From Impatiens glandulifera (lineage: Eukaryota > Streptophyta > Magnoliopsida > Ericales > Balsaminaceae): a stretch of 64,000 nucleotides of DNA. Location: assembly GCF_907164915.1 (NCBI RefSeq), contig NW_025919514.1:411788-475787 (forward strand), read 5' to 3'. The position numbers and the translations under genes are program-made. Positions 53,831-64,000 of this stretch are shown piece after piece; within the stretch, counting starts at the first letter, position 1; the number at the start of each line of letters is the position of its first letter. Below the pieces are notes generated by a model. The model was not told the origin of the DNA. It saw nothing but the letters and a program-made list of their open reading frames with translations, and did no database searches.

Positions 53831-56800
53831 CTAAAAACCTGAGTGTCGTTTGGGGGGCAAAACCTCTGGTTGGGGTATTTTGGATGAAGTTGTGGATATA
53901 GTCCTCCTGAGATTCATGAGCTGGCCTCTTGCCTTCTTGAATACAGGAAGATGATTCCGGTCTGGCTTTACATTTTCTGGGTTAAAAGGAGTTTCATCTT
54001 CTTCTTCTGTCTCGGCTATTGGCTGAATTTGGCTACCGACCCGGGTCATAGTCGTTTGGACATTCGTATCGGTGACCTGGTTTATCAGCTCGATTACTTG
54101 AGCCTTCTTCTTCTTCTTACTTGTTTGGGCCCTTGTTGTTACTCCTAGGGGAGGACGTTTCTTGACATTTCTTTCCTCGTGCGTCGTTTCCTTGGCCGCC
54201 TCACCTTCTGCGATTTCTGAGGCTAGACGGAAATCACTTGTCTCCAACTCTTTCAATCGTTTTTCCCTTTCGACCTCGTCGACTTGGAACTTTTTAGCCT
54301 CTTCGGTGTCGGATTGGATCTGGGCCTCGGTTTCCATTGCCTTAACTTCTGCTATTTCTCCAATTTGAACAGTCAGGAGCTGCATCATTTGCAGCATCTG
54401 GGAGATGGTGTTATCAACTTACTCAATCTTACTTTCAACTTTATCGATCTTATTGTTTGAAGAGGAGGCCCTCGCCTCGAATTTGTCCTGCCACTTGGCC
54501 ATCGAGCTTTCAACCGCAGCGTCAATGAGATCTTTCATCTCTTCCGAAAGCGGAAGAACCGTGTGAGGAGTGTGAACCGACATTGATCTTTCCGGTTGTT
54601 CCCGATTAATTGGGTTAACAGTTTCAGAGTTAATATGCATGAGAGACTTACTTGATGAGGGAGAGGCCGAACGACCATCTTCTTTGTCCGGATTAGAATT
54701 TGGACCATCTTCCGACTGAGATAGAGGATGTTTGGATGATTGACTGACCTCGAGAGTACACGAGGCATGCGACAGTTGATAGCTGTTGGGTCCCGGAAAC
54801 TTATAGCTTTCCTTGATCTCTTTCGCCGTTGTCTTTTCCATTGCGGATATTTTGGTTTCAATATTAGTAATGATCCCGTATAGAGATTCTTGTGCCTTCA
54901 TTTGCTCAGTACTTAGAACCATATATTTAAATGCCTCTAATAGCTCGGTTATCGCCCATACTTTGGTGTTTCTTTCAACTAGTTCGCATCTAGACATAAC
55001 TAGAGGAATATACTCTGATTTGTCCAACTGAAATACCGTTCGTTCCAGGTCTACTAGTCTCAACCACTGTTCGATTTGAGAGGGAATCTTGATCATTTTC
55101 TCGAATGGAACTTCACTTCTGATATTCCACCAATCGTAGAAAGCGTGGGAAATTTCGAGCGTCCGTTCCCCCACCCTTTTGAGAATTCTTCTTATGTGGC
55201 TATCGGATGTATCCTCGATGGGTTGGTAGGCTGGTTTTGGAGATCCTGGTGGAGTGTCAAGAATAACCGACTCCACATGAGCCCGATTTTGATCATTTTC
55301 GGTTTGGAGAGCATCGTCCCCAACTGGACTTGTTGGACTCTTTTCTGTGGTATTGCCTCCTTGCACCGGAGGATTTTCAACTGCGATTTCTTCTTCTTCA
55401 TCGGTCGGTTTTGGAGATTCCGGTATAGAATTAGGAGTAACTGACTCCACATGAGTCGGATGTTCGGTTGGGAGAGGATTTCCAATAACCGGACTTGTGG
55501 TACTTCTTTCTGTGTCATTGCCTCCCTGCATCGGAGAATTATCGGCCTGTATTTTTTCTTCATCATTGGCCGTTCTTTGGCCGAATCATCATCTAACCGG
55601 TTAGTTTCAGCAGCCTAACTGGTTTCCACAATTTTACTTGTTGCCTCATCATCATCTGCCTGAGTGATATCTTTCACCACATTGACTATCACGTTTGAAG
55701 TCCTTAGCCGGACTTTCTCTACCCTATCTTCAACAGTTCTAGGAGGGGATTTCCTAATTTCAGGAAGAGTATGAGTATTAACATGTTTAGCTTGATCTTT
55801 CTTTGGTAAAGATTTGGTGGTTCGGCTCCCCGAGGATTCAGCTTGCCTTGAAGAAAGAGCTGTGACGGTTTCTTTCTTCTCTTTGACCGAAGAAGAGGAT
55901 GAAACTTGGATTGGAATCACCACAATAAGTGGAGTTTCTATAATGATCGGGCCGGATGTCGTGGGAGATGGTGTCCTTTCGGAATCACGAGACCCGCTAG
56001 CCGTTTTCTTCCCAACTAGCTTTCTCTTTTTAGCCGCTTTCTTGATTTTCGGCTCCTTGCCTTTGACTTCGGTTTCTTTGGCCTTAGGCTTTTCGTCCAT
56101 TGGCTCGTCTTCTTTGGGACCTTTGTCTTTTGGGACTTACGGTTTGGCCTCTTTAGGAGCCTTAGCTTTTGGAGCTCTCTCCTTAAGCGGTTTCTCAGTC
56201 CTGGCCTTGATATTTTTTGAGTTCATGATTTTAGAATTTGATAGGGGGTACCTTCTCCGATTGAGATCTGTAAATAGCGTAGAATTTTCCCGATTGGCAT
56301 GGCGTAGGCTAGAACCCGGTCTTTTGTTCTGGAAACCACCTCGCACAGTTGCTTGAAAATCAACGGCCTAGTCGATTTTGTCACCTCGAACAATACCAAT
56401 CATCATTTCATACTTCATCCGAGTCAGATTGTCAAAATTTCCTCCTTTCCCCTGTAGAGTTTTGAATATAATAAATAGCAGCCACCGGAACTCCGACTTC
56501 AACTTGCTTTTCTTGCTAGTGTAATCCACAAAGTCAGTCGGATCATTTGATATGGCATGTCGAGCCGCCGCAGCATCGGCTTCAGGTAAGCAGGTTTGAA
56601 AGTCACGTCCCTCAGTAGGCAGTCCAAGAGCCGTATCATATATTTCTTCGTTTATGTCAAAGGTTGTGCCGCATACAGTTGTAGTAATAACCCACTTTTT
56701 CACACTTGCTTGTTTGAAGAAGGGCAGAACTTCATCTTGATGAAGAACAAACAGACCACCCAGAAATGACTCTAAACCAGAGTCTTTGATGGAGACTATC

Positions 56801-56889
56801 AAGGTCTTGTAATCACTAGTTCCGTTCTCCTCAATGTCCTTGAAATCGATCTGAAAAATATGTGTAAACAGTGCGTTATCACGTCCCAT
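53831..56889 (-). pseudogene. Element C cargo gene 3 (long form), broken
   Basis: Orthologue of B gene 3: it starts MGRDNALFTHIFQIDF, against MGRDSLLFTHIFQVDF in B. The N-terminal 173 codons hold the domain (LFVLHQDEVLPFFKQASVKKWVITTTVCG, LKSEFRWLLFIIFKTLQGKGGNFDNLTRMKYEMM). After the first stop the frame continues through lysine-rich pieces (56346-56137, 56100-55615), then shifts near 55600 to a long helical part (55531-54419; QIEQWLRLVDLERTVFQLDK) and a further coiled coil and basic tail (54397-53831; RPPLGVTTRAQTSKKKKKAQ), ending PPKRHSGF. Original length was about 1000 residues. The tail is not alignable with that of B beyond charge and helix content. Confidence 0.68.
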
Positions 56890-57006
56890 GGTGGATTGGA
56901 AAAGAGTTTTGAAGAAAGATTTTGAGATTTTGAGAGATAGATTGTGATAGTGACTTGAGATTTTTAGAGAGAGAAAGCGTAAAGGATGAATGATCCAACT
57001 TCTCCT

Positions 57007-57014
57007 TTTATATA
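57007..57014 (-). promoter_or_regulatory. TATA box of C gene 3
   Basis: TATATAAA (context CCTATATAAAAGGAG) on the minus strand, about 118 bases upstream of the start at 56889, followed by an AGAGAG-rich leader region. It is the clearest private promoter in the cargo family. Confidence 0.68.
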
Positions 57015-57404
57015 GGGGACGGTTTCTTGGCGGTTAAGAAACTGAACCATCGCGTCGTTCTGGATTTTGATGCCAAATTTTCTCTCCAAAACATACTGCG
57101 GTAACTGTTGGCGGTAACTTTGTGTCGTAAATCAGGGGCAGTAAACCATGGGCGGGAGGCTATTTCGGTTAATTTTTGAATTTTTAAGTCGGATTGACAT
57201 TTTTACTTGATTTTTGATGCTAGCCGAAATTTGAAGTTAGCCGATTATGAGGTTAACCGAAGTTTAAAGTTAACTAGAAAAAGTTTTAGCCGATTTTTGA
57301 GATATTGAGTTTCAAACATGCATCTTTATGGAATGGTCAACCGGTCGTACAACAAAAAGACCGAGATGACCGAAAATTGAAAAATACGATTAAAGCAAGA
57401 ATTT
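57015..57404 (-). other. Spacer, C genes 2 and 3
   Basis: Non-coding. It has GGCGGTAA-type short repeats (about 57020-57155) like the B gene 2-3 spacer at 24270-24340, which supports common descent of the two gene blocks. Confidence 0.5.
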
Positions 57405-57948
57405 TTATACAAGGTTCCCTTCTTCCATTCTCAAGGTCCATTCCTCCACGGTGTAGTCGGTCCGATCTTCGATTCTTTCAATCCATCTTTCCATCATGTC
57501 GTCGGTCAGCGTGTTAACTGGGCCTATCGGGACTCCTGGTCCGAGATTGGGGATGATAGAGCGGATATACCGGCTGATTTGAGGATCCAAGCCGATTCTT
57601 CTTCTGGGGGCCAAGATATGATCCTTCAAATTGTTGAAGAGAAAGGTGGCCCAATTTATGGGTGAGAAGTTTGTGAGTGAGATCATGAGGTCATACACTT
57701 GCCGAGTGTAGCGTTGATTCGGCATGTGTCCCAGGATTGACCGCTGGATGAGGTCCTGGAATAATTAAAAATTAGGAGCCATGTCATCTTTCAGACTGTG
57801 GCATTCAGCCGGATGGGTATTACCGGAGAAAATGAGTGAGTAACGCTTATTTGCTCGATTGAAGGGAGTGGGGAATCCGAAAATCTTTCGAATGGAAGAT
57901 CGAAGAAATCTACGAATGACTCTTCAGTGAGCCAGTAGAATTTACAGT
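57405..57948 (-). pseudogene. Element C cargo gene 2, truncated
   Basis: The open part (57725-57405) reads MPNQRYTRQVYDLMISLTNFSPINWATFLFNNL, IRSIIPNLGPGVPIGPVNTLTDDMMERW, and matches B gene 2 (SPNQNYSKRTFDMMTYIVSNTPINWASVIFNNL, VPNLGPGTPV). Upstream, 57948-57726 reads on through two stops with recognisable remnants (FQDLIQRSILGHMPNQRY). The N-terminal half is cut off by Ogre-3 at 57949. Confidence 0.75.
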
Positions 57949-58903
57949 TGTAAGCATGAAAATTTGACTTACCCTATTTACAAAATAATATTATTATGTT
58001 TAATAATATTAAAATAATATTTTGGATTTTTATATTCAAAATAACTTGAAAAAAGGAATTAAAACGTAATTAAGGATTAATTATTGTGATAATTAAACCT
58101 TAATTAAGAGAACTTTTCAAAATTCCAAAAATAAGTTGAGGATAAAATATTTGTATATATTTTACCCAAATTAGACCAAGGAAGGGGTTAAAAATATTCA
58201 ATTAGGATTTATTCATGATTTATGTTTAATTCATGAGTTAAACCAATTAAATAAAATACCCCAAAATTCCCAAAAATTCCCAAAAAAATAAAATATGATC
58301 ATAATTGTTATTATGAATCTAGAAATATTTTTTGTGAAATTTTTGGTGAAAATATGGATTTAAAAGGAATTAAATTCGATTTTTTAATAACCTTTTAAAT
58401 AAAATTAAAATTGCATTATCCTGTGTGGCTGATTTTATGTTTAAACTTTGCAGTAGGATTCTGGACCATCAGATAAGCGCCCAGATTTCATCCGACAGCC
58501 CAGAGCGCGCCAGAAATCCAGCTGTAGCAGAACCACGTGCGCGCGCCCGCACCGGATCAACTAACGGGATGGACTAACCCCATTAGTCAAGACCGCTGAC
58601 CGCGGACGGAACGCTGACGGCGTCAGGCGAAACGACGTCGTTTCAGTCGTCTTCTTCGCTGGGACGCAGGGGTCGCCGGAATCGCGACCTCGCCGGCGAG
58701 TTTCTTCCAGAAGCTCTAACTTCGGCTACAAGCGATCAAATCCGTTGATTTTTTCGCCCACGTGATCCCATCGTCAGCGCCTACGTTTTCCCCTTATCTA
58801 GAAGCCTTATCTTCCCCGGGATAAGGCTGCCACGAATTAGGGATAAGAACGCCAACGATCAAAGAAAACTCAAATTGGCTTTCTACAGCCGACCTTCGAG
58901 CAC

Positions 58904-58911
58904 TATAAATA
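58904..58911 (+). promoter_or_regulatory. TATA box of Ogre-3 LTR
   Basis: TATAAATA, at the same LTR place as 18770 in Ogre-1. Confidence 0.68.
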
Positions 58912-59419
58912 CTCCCCTACCCCTCTACTACCAATCCATCAAACAATAACCAGGAATTACACATCAATTCAATCCAATTGAAGACCTGCAAAATCCGGCG
59001 AAGAACAGTTTTTTTCAAAACTTTCTCCAGCGAGCCAAGCTTCGATCCAGGCTTCTGGATCACTTCCAGCAACTCCCAGGAATGTTTTCGAGATGTTGGT
59101 ATGAATCCAAAAGCTCTGAATACTGATTTGTAATTGAAAATTTTGAATTTCTTCAAAATTTCTTGTTTAATCACTTTGGTCGTGTTCTTATGCTTGATTG
59201 TATGATTTCTTTGTACAAAATCATTACATATATCATGTGTAAGCTTTTTGTTGAAAAAAAACCGATCAAATCAACCTATAACAGAATTTTGCAAAAATCA
59301 GTTTGAAAATTTGATTTTTTGAAATGTTGTGTTCTTGGTTTAAACTTGGATTTGTTGATCTAGATTGTTGTTATATATGTTTATAAACATGTTTGAATCA
59401 TTTCCAAACAACTGTAATC

Positions 59420-59710
59420 AAGTTTTGATCATGTTTGATCAAAATTGAAATTTGAGAAAAAAGCTTGAAAATTATAATTTCAAAACTTTGTGTTCTTGCT
59501 TTTAATCTGATTTTGTTGGTTCAATTAGTTGTATTACATGTTTGTATACATGATTAGATGATTTATAAGTAAGTGTAATCATGTTTTGATCATGTTTGAT
59601 CAAATTGAAATTTTGGAAAAAAGGTTAAAAATCTGGATTTTTGAAATTTCATGTTCTTGCTTCTATTTCATCCTTTTGATCATGTTTGATCAAATTTGGT
59701 TTTTGAAAAA
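59420..59710 (+). repeat. Short palindromic repeats in Ogre-3 LTR
   Basis: TTTGATCATGTTTGATCAAA-like units occur at about 59430, 59588 and 59676. Each pairs TTTGATCA with TGATCAAA around a short loop. In the Ogre-1 LTR only single arms are seen (near 19238 and 19272). Confidence 0.6.
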
Positions 59711-61259
59711 AGTTAGATTTTGATTCAATCTTCAAAAACCATTTTAATGATGTAATGATGTTCTTGTTTTGGTATGGATCAACTATATTCATCATTTCAA
59801 AGCTAATGAAACAAAAATCAGGCCTTGAAATGGCCTAATTTAAAAGATCCCAAAATTTGACCTAGAAATGGTGTTTTAAAATTGATCCTCTTAGATTTTC
59901 AAAATCGTGATTTATGTTAGGGCTTTTGTTCTTCATGATCATATGAACCTACTGCAACTTACGGATTGTGATTTGGACATCCCAATCAAAAGTTATGAAC
60001 TTCTGAAGTTTCAAACCAAAACAAGAACACCAGGCCCAGGAATTTTGCCTTCGGGCCGAGAAAAACAGGCCAGGACCGAGCCGCGCGACCGAGGAAACCG
60101 CCCAGGACCGTGCCACCCGACCGAGAAAGTTGTCTTAGGGCCGACAAAACTAGCCTAGACCTAATTAACCTAGGACAAACCTTGCCACTTGACCTATGAC
60201 TGAACTTGACACCTAACCTAGGACTAACAACTAAACCTAGCCTCATCTTAGCCTAGCCCAAACCATAGCCCTAGCCTAGTATCAAACCCCAACTTAACCT
60301 AAGACCGTTATAGCCCTAGGCCTAAGTCCGAACCCTTACTAAAAATTGAACTTCTACAACCTTACTAAGCCCAAATTGACCAGATCGGACTCGAACCTAG
60401 GGTTTAATCCTCAGGCCCGTTCGGTCCCAATTTTCAAAAAAATCCAAAACTATTTTGGAACCAAGCCCCCATTTTCTAAAAAATGGTATTTTCAAGGTCA
60501 TAAAGTAATTCTCAAAATTCTCTGGGATGTTTCCCAAAGAAATTTTCTTTTGCTAGGTCTTGTTTGGTTATACTCTCTAACATCTTTTTCTGATATTTTC
60601 AGGTTTTGTTAAATCTGAACCCCAACGCAACAGGTACACACCTCCTTTAAATAATTTTGTACAATTATTTAAAGTTTATCCTCATTTAGGACCCCTGGAC
60701 TACTAATTAAAGATAAGGAATGTTATAATTAGATTTATAGAAGCCAGACTTTGTCTATTTTAGAAGGATTTTGAAAACCGTCCTTAGGCGGGCGCAAAGG
60801 ACATAGCGCGAAAGCCCTTTCCCGAGCGTAAACAGACAACGAACCACTTTTTTTAGAAACTCTGGTATAAATAGGTTTGTACACGTATCATTTTATTGAT
60901 TTTCATAAAATCTCTTGGCGACTCTGATTTTCAAATAAATAATCTTTAAATTGATTATGTTTAATTGATTTAAATCGGGCAGGTTAACTTGTTATTCAGC
61001 CTCCTAGATTATTAATGTTTGAACAAAAGATTAATTATTTTACATAATTAATTTATTACTGCTCCAGGTATTCTCAAAATCTTTTAAAAATTAAATGTTT
61101 CATTTTAAAAGATGTATGGTACGCAAACCAAGGTTGAAATCATTGAACCTCGAGCTGCCTCGCGGTAGTCCTTCCATATTGCCATGTGTCTCACAAACAC
61201 GTGATAAGCTATGGAACGAGACATAGACCGGGTGGGATAAAACGGTGTTACAGCTTTCT

Positions 61260-61278
61260 TGGCGACTCTGCTGGGGAC
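61260..61278 (+). other. Ogre-3 primer-binding site
   Basis: TGGCGACTCTGCTGGGGAC, complementary apart from one or two bases to the 3' end of plant tRNA-Arg (ACG) including CCA, from memory. Seven bases separate it from the LTR end. Confidence 0.82.
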
Positions 61279-61863
61279 CTTTGTTATTTTAAAAATGAAT
61301 AAAATAGACAAAGTTCTGGCTATTTATAAATTGATATTTATAACATTCCACTCTCACAATAGTCCACCTCATGGGGTCCATCACGCCAACAGGTACTTAG
61401 GTTTTATCCTATACTTAAGTTTTACCCTAATACTTGCCTCGGATGGCTACATCACCCAGACTTACGTGAAGGAGTACTAGGTCGGAATTCTATACTCCTA
61501 TAATTACGTGAAGACCGATCATACCGGTCTGTGACCGAGAGATGTTGCGTGAGGAAAGACTAGGAACCCGGAGTGGATCCCTTCTGTCGGCTTTGATACA
61601 TCCTCCGGGATGCGATCTTAGCGATGGTGGGGAGAGATTCCCACCCAAACCTCGACAGAAAACCTTAGCACACAAAACCTGGTTACTCTATCCAACCGTT
61701 GTTTGGACGTGCCCAAACAGCAAGGCCTCGACAAGTCAACTCAGTACGTGCTTATTTATTATACATGCATACGTTTATAATAGATATACTAAAACATCTC
61801 TAAGCATGTTTTCTTTCACCAAAATCACTCGACATATTTGTCAAAGTTGATTGTGTTCGCAGA
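61279..61863 (+). other. Ogre-3 leader
   Basis: Non-coding leader between the primer site and ORF1. ORFs at 61259-61480 and 61542-61850 are chance frames. Confidence 0.55.
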
Positions 61864-62990
61864 ATGGACCTATTAGACAACGAGGACCTCTCCATGTGGA
61901 CTCACCACTTCAATGAGTATCTGTGGTTCTATGACTCCTTTGGGATCAACATCGCTCTCAACTATACTAATCACCGCCTCCACCATGGCTTCATGATGGA
62001 TATGCAACGCAGATGGGATCCGGTGCACCGCGCCTTTATACTAGGGGATCGCTAGATTTGCCCAACAATTGAGGAATTCAAGGCCATCATGATGATAAGA
62101 AGCAAGAACATCCTAAGGCTCAAACCCTCGGCCGAAGCCATGTCTCTCAGACAACTCCTCCAAGATGAGCTGGGCTACACGAAAACCGTGGCAAACAAAA
62201 TCCTCGCTAAAAATCATTTGGACTTTCCTCGCTAGGTCAAAGTGGCAACCCAAAATGGAGAAATCCCTCCACTAAGCTTCGGCGCTTCTTTACTCACCAT
62301 GTCCATTATGGTATCTCACTTCCTCCTTGCTCCCTCGAGCAATCGCCCTCCATCCGTAAGGATCCTAGAAGTGGTCTATAATCTTAGAGGTGGAAATAAA
62401 GATCCCTCTGGGATCATTCTGGCAGAGACACTGATGGGTCTCAACGAGTCATACTACTCCTACTCTCTCAATCAAAGGGGAGCTCTTATCATCCTCTACA
62501 TCTGACTCTTAGAGAAGATGGAGCGTATTCCTCCTCCACTTCCTGGCAACGTGATGGGTACAACCCACCAGAATCGACGTTTCAGGCACATCAAACAAGA
62601 GCTCTCTGTCCACGATGATGATCCCATTCGAGATCTTCTTCCATGGTATGGTATTAAGAAGATGGTCCATCTGATGAGCGACAACCCATCATCATACTCA
62701 TGGGCCTCGAGTGTATTACTTCATACTACACCAATGAACTGTTTAAACAGTTCGGGCGCGACTGCATGCCCCCTTGCCTTGACTGCGTGGTAGCCATAGA
62801 TAGGCCAATCCAACACAAAAACTTTGCCGACTATCTGGATCTTTGGAATGATTGCCTCAAAATGGGAATCCCTAAAGATCGCAAGGACTACATCGACCAG
62901 ATCATGGACGAATTCCACCTCCAACAAACAGAAGTAGAAAGTGAAGGTTCTGTTACCTCCACTCGCTGTAGTCGAACTCGCTCCCCTTGA
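61864..62990 (+). pseudogene. Ogre-3 ORF1, first copy, broken
   Basis: Starts MDLLDNEDLSMWTHHFNEYLWFYDSFG, then FMMDMQRRWDPVHRAFILGDR, ICPTIEEFKAIMM, TMSIMVSHFLLAP, SGIILAETLMGLNES, and LLPWYGIKKMVHLMSDN, and ends with MDEFHLQQTEVESE at about 62940. Stops at 62055, 62234 and 62503 and a frameshift near 62700 break it. The pattern RWDP-R-F then CPTIEEF resembles the DUF7745 / plant mobile domain group. The role in Ogre elements is unknown. Confidence 0.75.
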
Positions 62991-63217
62991 AGAGGAGCCC
63001 CAAGTTTCACCCTTTTTGCACAAAGCGGCCTAGTATAGTCAACTAGACAAACCCCAAAGAACTTCGAAATTTTGAAATGTAACATCGGAAGTTCATTCTT
63101 TTGAAAGCAAATATGTATAAAACCTTACGGGATGTTTATCTATTTGTTTGCATACGCATTTGTTTTTGTTGTTATATTTGCAATACCTTCTCTCTCCTAC
63201 TGTCACAGTCAACCACG

Positions 63218-64000
63218 ATGTCCATGTTGACGGATGCCGAGTTGCTCCCTTGGGCGAAGCACTTTCGTGAAAATCGGTGGTACTTCGAAGACTACGGTCT
63301 CAATCCTATCCTGAAGTTTCTGAAGTACGAAGTCAACCCCAACTTCATGATGGAAATGCAACAAAGGTGGAATCCTGATCAAAGAACCTACGTACTCGGT
63401 AGCAAGATCATGTGCCCCACCATAGAAGAATTCCTGGCTATTCTCATGATAGATAATAAGAATGTCATACACCTAAAGCCATTTCTAGACTCGATGTCTA
63501 TCGGAAGACTTCTACAAAAAGAGTACGACTACTCTGAAGAAACCTCTGATGCCATCATCTCTGGCATGAGCATCAACTTCCGAGCTTAGGATGAACTAGA
63601 GATCAAGGACGGAGAAGTCCCGATAAAAGCAGGATCATCCATAATCACGATGTCTATCCTACTTGCTCACTACTTCATTAGGCCAGCGAACAACGATCCT
63701 TCCTCAAGGATCATCGAGGTGGCACATCAGTTGCGGAAAGGCAACCAAGATCCTTCTGGCATTATACTGGCAGAAACACTAATGGGTCTGAATAACTCAT
63801 ATCGATCTCCCACCATGAGTAAGAGGGGCTCTCCCTTAATTTTATACATATGGCTGCTTGACAAGCTCAAGCGTCTACCGCCAGTCCTATCCGGAAATAC
63901 TCTATCTCCCTTTGTTCAATACCAAAGAATGAGGGAAGCTCTCCATGAAATCCCGATACTGGATGATAATGAAACATGGGACATCCTTCCCTGGTACCCC
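63218..64000 (+). pseudogene. Ogre-3 ORF1, second copy, runs off window
   Basis: Start chosen at MSMLTDAELLPW because Ogre-1 ORF1 starts MSMLTD at 1677; the open frame runs further upstream to 63101. The domain repeats the first copy: FMMEMQQRWNPDQRTYVLGSKIMCPTIEEFLAILM, GRLLQKEYDY, ITMSILLAHYFI, GIILAETLMGLNNS, LLDKLKRLPPVLSG. One TAG at 63587-63589 interrupts it. About 40-45% of residues match the first copy by eye. It is the better-kept of the two. Confidence 0.75.

Larger units (their letters stand above)
52078..57948 (-). mobile_element. Element C, cargo-bearing LTR element, truncated
   Basis: Minus-orientation element: left (3') LTR 52078-53241, a polypurine tract in repeated boxes (53242-53480), cargo gene 3 (56889-53831) and part of cargo gene 2 (57948-57405). 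Ogre-3 inserts at 57949, so gene 1, the primer site and the 5' LTR are outside the window. No gag or pol. Gene order matches element B. The left target sequence is probably CGTAG (52073-52077). Confidence 0.83.
57949..61252 (+). repeat. Ogre-3 5' LTR
   Basis: 3304 bp from TGTAAGCATG to GGTGTTACA. Parts: A/T-rich start, GC-rich block 58480-58860 before the TATA box, 'tttgatcatgtttgatcaaa' repeats (59420-59700), CTAGGACCGAG-type repeats (60030-60320), then the end shared with 1-999. ORFs inside (58917-60612) are chance LTR frames. Confidence 0.87.
57949..64000 (+). mobile_element. Ogre-3, Ogre/Tat element, 5' part
   Basis: A second Ogre-type element, running off the window end. It has a complete 5' LTR (57949-61252), a good tRNA-Arg primer site (61260-61278) and two tandem copies of the extra ORF (61864-62990 and 63218 on). 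Its LTR matches the three pieces of Ogre-1 LTR. It inserted into element C gene 2. Confidence 0.85.

Noticed and set aside
58917..60612. ORFs within the Ogre-3 LTR
   Set aside because: They lie inside a repeat whose other copy (17816-19790, 27984-28758) does not keep them.
61260..61278. Possible tRNA fragment gene
   Set aside because: Only the tRNA 3' complement is present, directly after an LTR end; it is a primer-binding site.

Overview
This window is plant nuclear DNA, most likely from a eudicot, judging by its A/T-rich intergenic sequence, plant-type LTR retrotransposons and a plant L1 LINE. I found no ordinary host gene and no tRNA or rRNA gene. Almost everything can be assigned to nested retrotransposons, most with broken reading frames.

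Layout. An old Ty3/gypsy element of the Ogre/Tat type (Ogre-1, + strand) forms the base from 1 to about 31909. It has the end of its 5' LTR (1-999), a decayed primer site, an extra upstream ORF, gag, protease, RT, two RNase H domains and integrase (to about 9480). A 3' non-coding region rich in short hairpin repeats (11016-12637, 17047-17375) follows, then a 3' LTR starting at 17816. Ogre-1 is split by: element A (12643-17041, minus strand, Ty1/copia-like, gag only); element B (19791-27983, minus, no gag or pol, three related cargo genes); element F (28759-31824, +, short Ty3/gypsy element with an intact gag-protease ORF); and an LTR fragment G (31910-32645) joined to element D.

Element D (+ strand, from 32646) has a roughly 2 kb LTR carrying an array of GTTAGAC-GTGCA-GTCTAAC hairpin units. 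A full-length L1 LINE (33231-42735, minus) interrupts that array and is flanked by a 15-bp target-site duplication. D has a copia-type primer site and gag, then a large cargo gene (48134-51602) with its own TATA box. A solo LTR E (46358-47501) sits between gag and cargo. D's 3' LTR starts at 51789 and is cut at 52077 by element C (52078-57948, minus). C carries the same cargo genes as B and is itself cut by a second Ogre-type element (Ogre-3, 57949 to the window end), which has a complete 3.3 kb LTR, a clear tRNA-Arg primer site and two tandem copies of the extra ORF.

The most interesting signal is the cargo system shared by B, C and D. Their LTRs resemble one another and that of gag-only element A, but B and C have replaced gag-pol with up to three paralogous genes for a plant-specific domain, each with its own TATA box. 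Gene order is conserved between B and C, and D carries both the copia gag and one cargo gene, so it looks like a link. Most copies are broken; B genes 1 and 2 and the F ORF are intact reading frames. Boundaries, TSDs and motifs were read directly from the sequence. Family names are from recognition and were not checked by search.
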